Counted from the first letter of the stretch, positions 8,345-18,904 are shown. The stretch: 64,000 nucleotides of DNA from Xenophilus arseniciresistens (GCF_028023875.1 NZ_JAQIPB010000009.1:124001-188000); one strand, 5' to 3'. Notes: generated by a model not told the origin, from the letters alone. Program-made: numbers and translations.

Positions 8345-8806
8345 TCAGGCGTCGCGGGCCGGCGCCTCGGCGGGCACCACCGCGCCCTCTTCCTGCGCAG
8401 GCGCCGCTTCGGCCGCCGGCGCAGGCCGCGTCAGCTGCCACTGCACCAGCTTGCCTTCGGCGAAGGTGGCGTCCACGTAGGACTCGCCGTTGTCGCGCCA
8501 GCGGTAGACCTCGGGCTGCGTGTCGGGCGGCGACTGCAGCTCGCCCAGCGAGCGCGTCATGGCCACCACGTGCAGCAAAGCCATCTTGGGCTTGAGCTTG
8601 GCATTGAGCATCACGGCGCTGCCCACGTAGCCGATGGGCCGGTCGGCCGCGCGGCGCATCACCTGCATGGTGCGCGTGAAATGCAGCAGCAGGAACATGA
8701 GCAGCCCGCCCGTCACGGCGAACACGCCCATCCAGCCCCAGCTGCGGTAGCCGAGCACAAGCAACACCAGGCCGCCCAGCGGCACCAAGACTTTCTGCAG
8801 ATTCAT
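8345..8806 (-). CDS. Conserved small membrane protein
   Basis: A 153-residue protein from the ATG at 8806 (an upstream start at 8830 adds eight unlikely residues). Two adjacent hydrophobic segments occupy about residues 5-40 (LVPLGGLVLLVLGY and FAVTGGLLMFLLLHF). A soluble domain with MLNAKLKPKMALLHV and WRDNGESYVDATF follows, then an Ala/Pro-rich acidic tail. I think similar Burkholderiales proteins are sometimes labelled glycerate kinase, but no kinase feature is visible here. Function unknown. It sits 55 bp from the BCCT gene and may be cotranscribed. Confidence 0.75.
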   Translation of the reverse strand: MNLQKVLVPLGGLVLLVLGYRSWGWMGVFAVTGGLLMFLLLHFTRTMQVMRRAADRPIGYVGSAVMLNAKLKPKMALLHVVAMTRSLGELQSPPDTQPEVYRWRDNGESYVDATFAEGKLVQWQLTRPAPAAEAAPAQEEGAVVPAEAPARDA

Positions 8807-8861
8807 GGGGCGGCATTGTCGCCGCGCCACGGCAAGGCCCGGCCGGGCTGCGCCCCGCGCC

Positions 8862-10379
8862 TCACTCCTTGACCATCTCGCGCATCTTGCGCCGCAACGC
8901 GCGCTCGCGCCTGTCCTCGGCCTGCCAGTCCTGCCGGATGGCCAGCGTCACGGAGACGGCCATCAGCAGCAGCACCACCGAAAAGGGCAGTGCGAAGACG
9001 ATGGTGGCCGTCTGCACCGCGCCCAGCCCGCCGGCCAGCAGCAGGCTCAGCGCGATGGCCGCCACCAGCACGCCCCAGATGACCTTCACGCGATTGGGTG
9101 GATTGGGGTTGCCCTGCGTGCTCATGGTGCCCAGCACCAGGGTGGCCGAATCGCCCGAGGTGACGAAGAAGACGAACACCAGCACCGTGGCCACGATGGA
9201 CAGCAGCAGCCCCCCGGGCATCGCCTCGAACATCACGAACATGGTGGTGGCGACGTTGCCGGCCACGGCCTCAGCCAGCGGGACGCCGCGGAAGATCTCG
9301 AAGTTCAGCGCCGTGCCGCCGAAGATGGAGAACCACACGAAGCCCAGCAGGCTGGGCGCCAGCACCGTGCCGGCCAGGAACTGGCGCACCGTGCGCCCGC
9401 GCGAGACGCGCGCGATGAACAGGCCCACGAAGGGCGACCAGGCCAGCCACCAGGCCCAGTAGAAGATGGTCCAGTCGCCGATCCAGGAGTTCTCGCGGAA
9501 GGGCGACATGCGCAGGCTCATGCGCACGAACTCGCTGATGTAGCTGCCCAGCGTGGTGGTCAGCGTGTCGACGATGGCGATGGTCGGGCCCAGGCACAGC
9601 ACCACCAGCGCCAGCGCGCCGGCCAGCCAGAGGTTGCCGATGGACAGCCACTTGACGCCGCGCTCCACGCCCGTGACGGCCGAGAGGATGAACAAGGTGG
9701 CGGTGACCACGATGATGATCGACTGCGGCCACGGGCCCACCGGCAGGCCGAAGGCCGCGTTCAGGCCGCTGTTGATCTGCGTCGCGCCCATGCCCAGCGA
9801 GGCCGCCACGCCGAAGGCCGTGGCCACCACCGCCAGCACGTTGAAAAGCGGCGACAGGCGCTGCACGAAGCGCCACGGCAGGGCCTCGGTGGCCGAGCTG
9901 ACCAGCGGCAGCGCCTTGCGCCGGAAGCGGAAGAAGCTGATGGCCAGGCCCACGATGCCGTAGATGGCCCAGGGGTGGAAGCCCCAGTGGAAGAAGGCAT
10001 AGCGCATGGCGGCGTTGGCGGCCTCGGGCGTGCCGGGTGCGATGCCCGGCGGCGGCTTCATGTAGTGGGACACGGGTTCGGACACGCCCCAGAACACCAG
10101 CCCGATGCCCATGCCCGCGGCAAAGAGCATGGCGAACCAGGCGCCGACCGAAAACTCGGGCTCGTCGTCTTCGTCGCCGAGCTTGAGATTGCCGTAACGC
10201 GTGACGGCCAGGAAGATCGCCAGCCCCACCAGCCCCAGCACCACCCAGAGGTAGAACCAGCCGAAGGTGCGCGTGACGTCGGCCAGCAGGGTGTTGAAGA
10301 AGCTGCCCAGGGTGGCTGGCGAGATCAGTCCCCAGATCACCACGGACGCGATGATCGCGGCGGAGACGAGCAGTTGCAT
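8862..10379 (-). CDS. BCCT family betaine/choline/carnitine transporter
   Basis: A 505-residue inner-membrane transporter with about 12 hydrophobic helices, the family length. It carries the BCCT signature region FYWAWWLAWSPFVGLFIAR with the tryptophan box that binds quaternary ammonium groups, and GMGIGLVFWGVSEP in an early helix. Family members import betaine, choline or carnitine for osmoprotection or catabolism. The C-terminal tail is short and basic and lacks the long osmosensing extension of BetP. AAGGA precedes the ATG. The exact substrate is not readable. Confidence 0.93.
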   Translation of the reverse strand: MQLLVSAAIIASVVIWGLISPATLGSFFNTLLADVTRTFGWFYLWVVLGLVGLAIFLAVTRYGNLKLGDEDDEPEFSVGAWFAMLFAAGMGIGLVFWGVSEPVSHYMKPPPGIAPGTPEAANAAMRYAFFHWGFHPWAIYGIVGLAISFFRFRRKALPLVSSATEALPWRFVQRLSPLFNVLAVVATAFGVAASLGMGATQINSGLNAAFGLPVGPWPQSIIIVVTATLFILSAVTGVERGVKWLSIGNLWLAGALALVVLCLGPTIAIVDTLTTTLGSYISEFVRMSLRMSPFRENSWIGDWTIFYWAWWLAWSPFVGLFIARVSRGRTVRQFLAGTVLAPSLLGFVWFSIFGGTALNFEIFRGVPLAEAVAGNVATTMFVMFEAMPGGLLLSIVATVLVFVFFVTSGDSATLVLGTMSTQGNPNPPNRVKVIWGVLVAAIALSLLLAGGLGAVQTATIVFALPFSVVLLLMAVSVTLAIRQDWQAEDRRERALRRKMREMVKE

Positions 10380-10550
10380 GGGCAGGTTCCTTGTCGGCGG
10401 CTGCTCGGCCCCGGGCGGCCGAAGCGCAAGCCGTGTTCAGAAAGAAAAGGCCGCGCAAGCATGCGCCACCTGGGCGGCTGCGGCAAGGCAGGGCTGCGGC
10501 GGATGCTGTAGGACCGCCGCCAGATCGGCGCGCAGGCGCCATGCAGCCCG

Positions 10551-11489
10551 TCAGTCGAAGCGCGCCACCACGCGGTCCGCGGCCCGCGCCTGGCAGCCCG
10601 CGTCCATCGGCGCCCAGCCCTCGCGCGCCAGCACCTGGTGCCGCTCCAGGCACAGCTCCACGCGCCGCGCCTGCGGCCAGCGCGCGTGGACGAAGGCTTC
10701 GAGGGCCGCGGGCAGGCTCACGTCCAGCGTCATGCCCAGCTGCGCATCGCTCGGGTGGTCGTCCAGGTGCAAAAGCGGCATGAAGCCGCCCGCGAACTTG
10801 GTCAGGTGCGAATCGATGTGCACCGGCGTGGGCCGGTAGTGCTCGGCGCGCAGCCAGTCCTGCGCGCGCTGGCGCAGGTCAGGGCCGTCGGGCAGCGCGC
10901 CCCAGGCCGTGGCCAGCAACTCGGCCACCCACTGGTTGCAGTTCTGGTAGCGCAGGCTGAAGGGATAGGCGTTGGCGCTGTAGGTGGCGGCCAGCAGGCG
11001 CAGCGCGCGCTGGCGGTCCTGCGCGGCGAGCAGCAGCGCATCGGCCGCCTCGCGCGGCAGGAAGACGATGGACACATGGGCCAGGTCGGGCGAATCGGCG
11101 CTCATCAGAAAGCCCGCCAGGCCTTGGTCGAACAGGCGCGGGCGGCCTTCGTCGCAATCGAAGTAGAGCTGGCGCACCGACCAGGGCACCTCGCCGCCGT
11201 CCTTGAGCATCACGCCGGCATGCGAGTAGCGCAGGCCGAAGCGCCGCAGGTCCAGCCCGCTGCGCGAGATCAGCGCCACCTCCTGGCCGCTGGCGGAAAG
11301 CACTTCCTGCACCGCGCCGGCAAAGCGCAGCACGCGGTCCTGCGCGCCGGGGCGCTGCGTTTTCGTGGGTTGGCAAAAGGGGGTGAGCAGGCCGCTGTGA
11401 AAGCCCACCGCCGTGCCGATGCCGCTGGCCTGCGCAGCCAGACAGGCGCCCGCGGCCAGGCCGGCGGCCAGCGCGCGCCGCAGGCTCAA
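10551..11489 (-). CDS. DUF2145 family exported protein
   Basis: A 312-residue protein read from a TTG whose bases overlap the upstream TGA stop (TTGA). This start gives a clean signal peptide, MSLRRALAAGLAAGACLAAQASG; no other start codon lies near. His90 in RYSHAGVM and Cys184 in YQNCNQWVAELLA are spaced as in NlpC/P60-LRAT papain-like enzymes, so a hydrolase or acyltransferase in the periplasm is possible. The family has no known function. It is translationally coupled to the secreted protein upstream. Confidence 0.82.
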   Translation of the reverse strand: MSLRRALAAGLAAGACLAAQASGIGTAVGFHSGLLTPFCQPTKTQRPGAQDRVLRFAGAVQEVLSASGQEVALISRSGLDLRRFGLRYSHAGVMLKDGGEVPWSVRQLYFDCDEGRPRLFDQGLAGFLMSADSPDLAHVSIVFLPREAADALLLAAQDRQRALRLLAATYSANAYPFSLRYQNCNQWVAELLATAWGALPDGPDLRQRAQDWLRAEHYRPTPVHIDSHLTKFAGGFMPLLHLDDHPSDAQLGMTLDVSLPAALEAFVHARWPQARRVELCLERHQVLAREGWAPMDAGCQARAADRVVARFD

Positions 11490-11968
11490 GGCGTGACGGG
11501 GCGCGAGCGCAGTTGCTGGTCCCAGCTGTCGGCCAGCACGAGCAGGAAGGGCTCGGGGGCCGCCGCGCGCGTGAACTGCACGCCATAGACGCGCTGGCGC
11601 GACTGCACGATGTCGCCCACCGCGGGGGCCTGGCCACCCAGCGCCTTCAGCGGCACGTCCAGCGTGAACGGCCGGGCCTGCGCGATGCCCTGCGGCTCCA
11701 GGCTCAGGCGCAGCTTGTTGCCGGCCTGGTCGGGCACGGGTGCAACGGCAGTCACTCGCCAGTCGCCGTCCTTGATGGCGGCGGTCTTGTCGGCGCCGCT
11801 GCTGCTGTTGCTGGAGCTGGAGATCGAATCCGAGGAGGCCGAACCCGCGCTGCTGGCGGAGGAACCGGCGCTGGAGGCCGAGGCGGTGAGGCTGTCGGCC
11901 CGGGCCGGCAGGGTGAAGGCGCCGGCCAGGGCCAGCGCCGCGAAGAAGACAGGGGCTTTCATGGACAT
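11486..11968 (-). CDS. Exported serine-rich protein of unknown function
   Basis: About 160 residues with a signal peptide (MKAPVFFAALALAGAFTLPARA, start 11968 or 11962). A Ser/Ala run with repeated SSAGSAS-like units follows, then a small folded region (DWRVTAVAPVPDQAGNKLRL to the C-terminal QQLRSRPVTP) that looks beta-rich. I do not recognise a family. Its TGA overlaps the TTG start of the DUF2145 gene, so the two exported proteins are made together. The ATG at 11995 would add nine residues before the signal peptide and is less likely. Confidence 0.75.
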   Translation of the reverse strand: MSMKAPVFFAALALAGAFTLPARADSLTASASSAGSSASSAGSASSDSISSSSNSSSGADKTAAIKDGDWRVTAVAPVPDQAGNKLRLSLEPQGIAQARPFTLDVPLKALGGQAPAVGDIVQSRQRVYGVQFTRAAAPEPFLLVLADSWDQQLRSRPVTP

Positions 11969-12035
11969 CGGGTCTGCGGGATGAAGGTGCAGCATACGCG
12001 AGCACCATGGCAGGGCCGCACGCCGCGCTGACCGA

Positions 12036-13433
<1,398 letters not shown>

Positions 13434-13535
13434 CGCTCGAGTGTAGAAAGGGCGCGGCCACGCGCGGCGCGCTTTCGCAGCACACTTGCGCCCTCCATCT
13501 TTCTTCTTGCCCCACGCGCCAGACCGGATACGCCC

Positions 13536-14366
13536 ATGCAGACCCCCGCCAACCTCTTCAAGCAAGCCATGGCCGACGGCCAGACCCGCATCGGCCTGTG
13601 GGTCGGCCTGGCCGACGCCTATGTCACCGAACTGCTGGCCGGCACCGGCTACGACTGGCTGCTGATCGACGGCGAGCACGCGCCCAATGACCTGCGCCTG
13701 GTCCTGGCGCAGCTGCAGGCCGTGGCCAGCGCCTGCTCGGCCCTGCCGGCCGATGCGCCGCGCCCGCACCCCATCGTGCGCCTGCCCGTGGGCGAAACGC
13801 CGCTGATCAAGCAGTACCTGGACATCGGCGCGCAGACCCTGCTGGTGCCCATGGTGGACACGGCCGAACAGGCCGCCGCGCTGGCGCAGGCCATGCGCTA
13901 CCCGCCCGAAGGCGTGCGCGGCATGGGCGCCGGGCTGGCCCGGGCCTCGCGCTGGAATGCCTACCCCCAATACATCCACGAGGCCAATGCCCAGGCCTGC
14001 CTGCTGGTGCAGGCCGAAACGGTGGAGGCGATGAAGAACCTCGATGCGATCGCGGCCACGCCGGGCGTGGACGGCGTGTTCATCGGCCCGGCCGACCTGT
14101 CGGCCTCCATGGGCTTCGTGGGGCAGCCCAACCACCCCGAAGTGCAGGCCGCCATCCTTGACGGCATCGCGCGCATCCGCCGTGCGGGCAAGGCGGCCGG
14201 CATCCTGGCCACGACCGAGGGCCCCGCGCAGCAGTGGCTGGCAGCGGGCGCGCAGTTCGTGGCCGTGGGCATCGACACGGCCCTGCTGACCAGCGCCGCC
14301 AAGGCGCTGCGCGCGCGCTTCCCGGGCGGCACGCCCGCAGGCGCGGCGGGCACCAGCGGCTACTGA
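13536..14366 (+). CDS. HpcH/HpaI aldolase
   Basis: A 276-residue class II, metal-dependent pyruvate aldolase of the HpcH/HpaI family. These enzymes cleave 4-hydroxy-2-oxo acids (for example 4-hydroxy-2-oxoheptane-1,7-dioate) into pyruvate and an aldehyde in aromatic-compound breakdown. [13 protein letters not shown] holds the metal-binding Glu region, [12 protein letters not shown] the barrel strand, and [14 protein letters not shown] the C-terminal metal/pyruvate site. Which substrate is used cannot be told. A Bug-type binding protein and a PanE-like reductase follow, consistent with carboxylate metabolism. Confidence 0.93.
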   Translation: MQTPANLFKQAMADGQTRIGLWVGLADAYVTELLAGTGYDWLLIDGEHAPNDLRLVLAQLQAVASACSALPADAPRPHPIVRLPVGETPLIKQYLDIGAQTLLVPMVDTAEQAAALAQAMRYPPEGVRGMGAGLARASRWNAYPQYIHEANAQACLLVQAETVEAMKNLDAIAATPGVDGVFIGPADLSASMGFVGQPNHPEVQAAILDGIARIRRAGKAAGILATTEGPAQQWLAAGAQFVAVGIDTALLTSAAKALRARFPGGTPAGAAGTSGY

Positions 14367-14370
14367 AATT

Positions 14371-14424
14371 AGCCCCCACGCGCCCCCGCTTCGCGCGGTC
14401 CGCTGCCCCCCGAGGGGGCTTTTT
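14371..14424 (+). terminator. REP-like palindrome with intrinsic terminator
   Basis: A GC-rich element reading CCCCCACGC, then GCTTCGCG, then the hairpin GCCCCC (14405-14410) with GGGGGC (14414-14419), followed by TTTTT. It ends the aldolase transcript. A related arrangement (CCCCCAGGC, CGCTTCGCGG, CCCCC...GGGGG) lies at 22379-22425, so this is probably a dispersed family. Confidence 0.75.
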
Positions 14425-14455
14425 CATCTTGGGGCGGCCCGGCGATGAAAAAACG
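14420..14455. repeat. 36-bp dispersed inverted-repeat element, copy 1
   Basis: TTTTTCATC (14420-14428) and GATGAAAAA (14444-14452) are perfect inverted arms around a GC-rich centre. A second copy at 28735-28770 matches at 33 of 36 positions. It directly follows the hairpin of the aldolase terminator and supplies its T tract. Confidence 0.8.
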
Positions 14456-14584
14456 CGCGCCCGACCGGCCCCGCGCGGATTGGCGTAAACGCGGGGGCGG
14501 CGGCAAGTCACTTTCAGAAACAATGGCGCCCTTTGTGCGCCGCACACCTGCGCGCGCCAGCAGCCATTCCGGAGACAAACGACC

Positions 14585-15577
14585 ATGCATTTCACCCGCC
14601 GCCATCTGCTGCAGACCACGGGCGCCTCGGCCCTGCTGGCCAGCATCGGCCAGCAGGCCTTCGCGCAGGCCGCCGCGCTGGAGACCACCAACATCATCAC
14701 CGGCTTCGCGGCCGGCGGCACCTCCGACACCATCTGCCGCCGCGTGGCGCAGAAGCTGCAGCCGGCCTTTGCCAAGGCCGCCGTAGTGGAGAACCGCACC
14801 GGCGCCGGTGGCCAGATCGCGATCAGCTACGTCAAGGGCCGCCCGGCCGACGGCGGCACGATCCTGCAGACGCCCACGTCGATGCTGACGATCTACCCGC
14901 ACATCTACAGCAAGCTGCCCTACGACCCGGTCAACGACCTGACGCCGCTGTCGCTGGGCTGCGTGTTCGACTTCGGCTTTGCCGTCGGCCCGGCCGTGCC
15001 GGCCAGCGTGAAGAACATCGCCGACTTCCTGGCCTGGGCCAAGGCCAATCCGGCCGGCGCCAACTTCGGCTCGCCGGCCGCCGGCTCCACGCCGCACTTC
15101 GTGGGCGCGCTGATCGGCCAGCACGGCGGCGTCGAACTCAAGCACGCGGCCTACCGCGGCACGCAGCCGGCCATGCTCGACCTGCTGGGCGGCAACATCT
15201 CGGCCGTCTCGGGCCCCATCGGCGACATCACGCAGCATCTGGCCAGCGGCAAGATCCGCATCCTGAGCGTGTCGGGCGCCAAGCGCAGCCGCTTCGCACC
15301 GGAGGTGCCCACGCTGGTCGAGCAGGGCCTGCCCGACATGGCGCACAGCGAATGGTTCGCCTTCTTCCTGCCGGCCAAGGCCTCGCCCGAGCTGGTGACG
15401 CGCCTGAACGGCCACATGAAGACCGCGCTGGCCTCGCAGGACGTGATCGACGGCCTGGCCACCTTCGGCCTGGAAGCCATGTCCTCCTCCCCGCAGGAGC
15501 TGGCCGAGATCCTGAAGAAGGACACGGCCAAGTGGGGCCCCATCGTCAAGAAGGTGGGCTTCAAGGCCGAGAGCTGA
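14585..15577 (+). CDS. Tripartite tricarboxylate transporter substrate-binding protein (Bug/TctC)
   Basis: A 330-residue periplasmic solute-binding protein of the Bug family, which captures carboxylates for TctAB-type transporters. The N-terminus FTRRHLLQTTGASALLAS has a twin-arginine-like signal. The mature part carries TGFAAGGTSDTICR and AVVENRTGAGGQIA, the ligand-binding loops of the family. No TctA or TctB gene is nearby, as is usual for the expanded Bug families of Burkholderiales. The ligand is unknown. A strong terminator follows. Confidence 0.94.
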   Translation: MHFTRRHLLQTTGASALLASIGQQAFAQAAALETTNIITGFAAGGTSDTICRRVAQKLQPAFAKAAVVENRTGAGGQIAISYVKGRPADGGTILQTPTSMLTIYPHIYSKLPYDPVNDLTPLSLGCVFDFGFAVGPAVPASVKNIADFLAWAKANPAGANFGSPAAGSTPHFVGALIGQHGGVELKHAAYRGTQPAMLDLLGGNISAVSGPIGDITQHLASGKIRILSVSGAKRSRFAPEVPTLVEQGLPDMAHSEWFAFFLPAKASPELVTRLNGHMKTALASQDVIDGLATFGLEAMSSSPQELAEILKKDTAKWGPIVKKVGFKAES

Positions 15578-15600
15578 TCCGGCACCGGCCGACGTCATCG

Positions 15601-15625
15601 GGGCCGCCTGCGGGCGGCCCTTTTT
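15601..15625 (+). terminator. Intrinsic terminator of the Bug gene
   Basis: GGGCCGCC (15601-15608) pairs with GGCGGCCC (15613-15620) over a 4-base loop and is followed by TTTTT (15621-15625). Confidence 0.9.
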
Positions 15626-15693
15626 CTGGCGCGCGCGGCCTTCTGCACAATGGCCGCCACGACCTTCACGCGCTCGACGCAACGCACATCCTC

Positions 15694-16680
15694 ATGAAGA
15701 CATGCATCTACGGAGCCGGCGCCATCGGCGGCTGGATCGGCAACGCACTGGCCCAGGCCGGTGAACGGATCAACGTGGTGGCCCGCGGCGCCACATTGCA
15801 GGCCCTGCAGCAGGGCGGCCTGCAGCTGCAGCGCCCCGACGGCGTGCGCCAGCGCACGCCGGTGCATGCCGTGGCCGACCCCGCCGAGCTGGGCCCGCAG
15901 GACCTGGTGGTGGTGGCCGTGAAGGGCCCCGCGCTCGAGGCCGTGGCGCAGCAGATCGCGCCGCTGCTGGGGCCCGACACGCTGGTGCTGACGGCGATGA
16001 ATGGCGTGCCCTGGTGGTTCCTCGAAGGCGGCTTCGGCGGCCCGCTGGCCGGGCGCCGGCTGCATGCGGTCGACCCCAGGGGCGCGATCGCCACGGCCAT
16101 TCCGGCCGCGCAGGTGATCGGCGGCGTGGTGCATGCCAGCTGCTCGCTGGATGCGCCGGGCGTGGTGCGCCATCACTTTGGCCATGGCCTGATCCTGGGC
16201 GAGCCGTCGGGCGAGGCCACGCCGCGCGTGCAGCAGCTGGCTGACAAGCTGCAGCGCGGCGGCATCGAGGCCACGGTGTCGCCGCAGATCCAGCGCGACA
16301 TCTGGTTCAAGCTGTGGGGCAACATGACCATGAACCCCATCAGCGCGCTGACCGGCGCCACCACCGACCGCATCCTGGACGACGAGCTGGTGCGCGGCTT
16401 CATCTCTGCGGTGATGCTGGAGGCGCGCGACATCGGTGCGCGCATCGGCATCCCCATCGACCAAAGCCCCGAAGACCGCCATGCCGTCACGCGCAAGCTG
16501 GGCGCCTTCAAGACCTCGATGCTGCAGGACGTGGAGGCCAAGCGCCCGGTGGAGCTGGACGCGCTGGTGAGCGTGGTGCGCGAACTGGGCGCCGGCCTGG
16601 GCCTGGCCACCCCCTTCACCGACGCACTGCTGGGCCTGGCGCGGCTGCGCGCGCGCGAACTGGGCCTCTACCCGGCCTGA
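15694..16680 (+). CDS. 2-dehydropantoate 2-reductase family protein
   Basis: A 328-residue NADPH-dependent reductase of the ApbA/PanE family. The dinucleotide-binding loop is GAGAIGGWIG (residues 7-16). The catalytic lysine is Lys206 in DIWFKLWGNMTMNPISALT, the family K-L-x-x-N-x-x-x-N-x-L motif. True PanE makes pantoate for coenzyme A, but Burkholderiales have several paralogues with other 2-oxo acid substrates, so I give no symbol. It starts after the Bug gene terminator with its own promoter region. Its last 13 bp overlap the convergent diguanylate cyclase gene. Confidence 0.9.
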   Translation: MKTCIYGAGAIGGWIGNALAQAGERINVVARGATLQALQQGGLQLQRPDGVRQRTPVHAVADPAELGPQDLVVVAVKGPALEAVAQQIAPLLGPDTLVLTAMNGVPWWFLEGGFGGPLAGRRLHAVDPRGAIATAIPAAQVIGGVVHASCSLDAPGVVRHHFGHGLILGEPSGEATPRVQQLADKLQRGGIEATVSPQIQRDIWFKLWGNMTMNPISALTGATTDRILDDELVRGFISAVMLEARDIGARIGIPIDQSPEDRHAVTRKLGAFKTSMLQDVEAKRPVELDALVSVVRELGAGLGLATPFTDALLGLARLRARELGLYPA

Positions 16681-17717
16681 TCGCCTGCCGCGGCCAGGGC
16701 GCGCCGCGCGCGCTTGACCTGGTACATGGCCTCGTCGGCCGCGCGCAGGGTCTGCACGGCGTCGAGCGTGCCGGGCGCGACGCTGACCACGCCCACGCTG
16801 GCGCCGGCATACGAAAGGCACAGCCCGCGGCCCAGCGGGTAGTCGCCCGCCGTGGCCTGCTCCACGCGCGCGCCAAAGGCCTGCTCGGCCGCGTGCCTGG
16901 CTTCTTCTGCCCGCTGCTGCGCCTGCGGCTCGGGGCCCCAGCCCAGCACCACGAACTCGTCGCCGCCGATGCGGGCCGCGACTTCGCCTGCCTGCAGCAC
17001 CGCGCGCAGCCGCTCGCCCAGGGCGATCAGGAACTGGTCGCCGGCGTCATGGCCGTGGACGTCGTTGATGGCCTTGAAGCCGTCCAGGTCGACGAAGGCC
17101 AGCATCAGCGGCCGCCCCGACGGGTCACCGCCTAGCCGGCGGCCCAGCTCCTGCTGCAGGGCGCGGCGGTTGGCCAGCTGCGTGAGCGGGTCGGTGGTGG
17201 CAAAGGCCCTCAGCCGGCCATTGGCCTCGATCAGCTGCTGCAACAGCTGCTCGCGCTCCACCTGCTGCGCGATCAGGGTGGCGAACAGTGCGAGCATGCG
17301 CTGCGCCCGCGGCGACAGCGTGTGACGCGTGCCGCTGGCCGCGCACAAGGTGCCATACAGCGAGCCGTCGGCCAGGCGCACCGGCGTGCTCAGATAGGTC
17401 TGGATGCCCAGTTCGCGCGCGGCGGCCGAATCGCCCCAGCGCTCGGGCACGTCGTTGCAGAAACTCTGGCCTTCGTCGAGCGCGCGCCGGCACAGCGTGT
17501 CGCCCCAGGGCACCCACAGGCCCTCGGGGATCTTCAGCTCGCCGGCGTTGCGCGCGTACAGCACGTTCTGCACGCTGCGCTGCAGGTCCACCGTGGTCAG
17601 GTAGGTCGACTCCAGTCCCGTGACCGACTCCAGCATCTCCAGCATGGGTCGCGTCAGCTCCTCCAGCGTGCGGGCGCCGGCGACGGTTTCGGATATCTGG
17701 TCGAGCAGCTTGTCCAT
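16668..17717 (-). CDS. GAF-GGDEF diguanylate cyclase
   Basis: A 349-residue cytoplasmic enzyme making cyclic di-GMP from two GTP. Residues about 10-155 form a GAF sensor domain (LWVPWGDTLCRRAL, TYLSTPVRLADGSLYGTLC); residues 170-335 form the GGDEF domain, with DPLTQLANRR, FVDLDGFKAINDVHGH and an intact active site GGDEF at 251-255. The RxxD inhibitory site normally just upstream is missing (AGEVAARIGGDEF), so feedback inhibition by product is probably absent. I chose the ATG at 17717; ATG 17747 adds basic residues. Overlaps the convergent reductase gene by 13 bp. Confidence 0.92.
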   Translation of the reverse strand: MDKLLDQISETVAGARTLEELTRPMLEMLESVTGLESTYLTTVDLQRSVQNVLYARNAGELKIPEGLWVPWGDTLCRRALDEGQSFCNDVPERWGDSAAARELGIQTYLSTPVRLADGSLYGTLCAASGTRHTLSPRAQRMLALFATLIAQQVEREQLLQQLIEANGRLRAFATTDPLTQLANRRALQQELGRRLGGDPSGRPLMLAFVDLDGFKAINDVHGHDAGDQFLIALGERLRAVLQAGEVAARIGGDEFVVLGWGPEPQAQQRAEEARHAAEQAFGARVEQATAGDYPLGRGLCLSYAGASVGVVSVAPGTLDAVQTLRAADEAMYQVKRARRALAAAGDQAG

Positions 17718-17842
17718 CGCTTCTATTCTGACCCGGCGTCTTTTCATGCGGATGAGAAGCAAGGGTGCTTTGCGTGACAGTTTCGTCGCGCAGGCCCCCT
17801 ACCATGGGTGATCCGAACCCCTCAGCCACCCAGGAGCCCCGC

Positions 17843-18904
17843 ATGAGCACCGCCCGCAGCTACGCCGCCACGGCCGCCGATTCGCCGCTTGCCCCTTTCA
17901 CCTTCGAACGCCGCGAACCGCTCGCGCGCGACGTGCTCATCGACATCCTGCACTGCGGCGTGTGCCATTCGGACCTGCACACCGCGCGCAACGAATGGGG
18001 CGGCACGCGCTACCCCGTGGTGCCGGGCCACGAGATCGTGGGCCGCGTGCGCGCCGTGGGACCCGGGGTCTCCAAATTCAAGGTCGGCGACGTGGTCGGC
18101 GTGGGCTGCATGGTCGACAGCTGCCAGCAATGCAACCCCTGCAGCGAAGGCCTGGAGCAGTACTGCGACAAGGGCTTCACAGACACCTACAACGGCCGCG
18201 AGCAAGGCAGCAAGGCCAACACCTATGGCGGCTACTCCGACCACATCGTGGTGCATGAGAAGTTCGTGCTGCGCGTGACGCACGACGAATCGCAGCTGGC
18301 GGCCGTGGCGCCGCTGCTGTGCGCGGGCATCACCACCTGGTCGCCGCTGCGCCAGTGGAAGGTGGGGCCGGGCCAGAAGGTGGGCATCGTGGGCCTGGGC
18401 GGGCTGGGCCACATGGGCGTGAAGCTGGCGGCGGCACTGGGCGCGCATGTGGTGCTGTTCACCACCTCGCCGGGCAAGCGCGAGGACGCACTGCGGCTGG
18501 GCGCGCACGAAGTGGTGGTGTCGAAGAACGCCGACGAGATGAAGGCGCACCGCGCGAGCTTCGACTTCATCCTCAACACCGTGGCCGCGCCGCACGAGCT
18601 GGACCCTTTCATTCAGTTGCTCAAGCTGGACGGCACGATGACGCTGGTGGGCGCGCCGGCTTCGCCGCACCCTTCGCCCAATGTCTTCGGCTTCATCTTC
18701 AAGCGCCGCCGCCTGGCCGGCTCGCTGATCGGCGGCATTGCCGAGACGCAGGAGATGCTGGATTTCTGCGCCGGGCACGGCATCGTCTCGGACATCGAGT
18801 CCATCCGCGCCGACCAGATCGAAGAGGCTTACGAGCGCATGCTCAAGAGCGACGTGAAGTACCGCTTCGTGATCGACCTGGCGACGCTGCCGGCCGCGGC
18901 CTGA
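17843..18904 (+). CDS. Zinc-dependent NAD(P) alcohol dehydrogenase (YahK/CAD type)
   Basis: A 353-residue medium-chain dehydrogenase that reduces aldehydes or oxidises alcohols. The catalytic zinc ligands are seen in HCGVCHSD (Cys38) and PGHEIVG (His63). The structural zinc is held by Cys94, Cys97, Cys100 and Cys108. The nucleotide-binding loop is GLGGLGHMGV. The overall pattern is that of YahK/Ahr and cinnamyl-alcohol-dehydrogenase-like aldehyde reductases, which prefer NADPH. CAGGAGC precedes the ATG. A stand-alone gene; the GAF-GGDEF gene is divergent. Confidence 0.93.
   Translation: MSTARSYAATAADSPLAPFTFERREPLARDVLIDILHCGVCHSDLHTARNEWGGTRYPVVPGHEIVGRVRAVGPGVSKFKVGDVVGVGCMVDSCQQCNPCSEGLEQYCDKGFTDTYNGREQGSKANTYGGYSDHIVVHEKFVLRVTHDESQLAAVAPLLCAGITTWSPLRQWKVGPGQKVGIVGLGGLGHMGVKLAAALGAHVVLFTTSPGKREDALRLGAHEVVVSKNADEMKAHRASFDFILNTVAAPHELDPFIQLLKLDGTMTLVGAPASPHPSPNVFGFIFKRRRLAGSLIGGIAETQEMLDFCAGHGIVSDIESIRADQIEEAYERMLKSDVKYRFVIDLATLPAAA

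Noticed and set aside
8345-8830. Glycerate kinase
   Set aside because: No kinase motif; it is a small membrane protein with a soluble domain.
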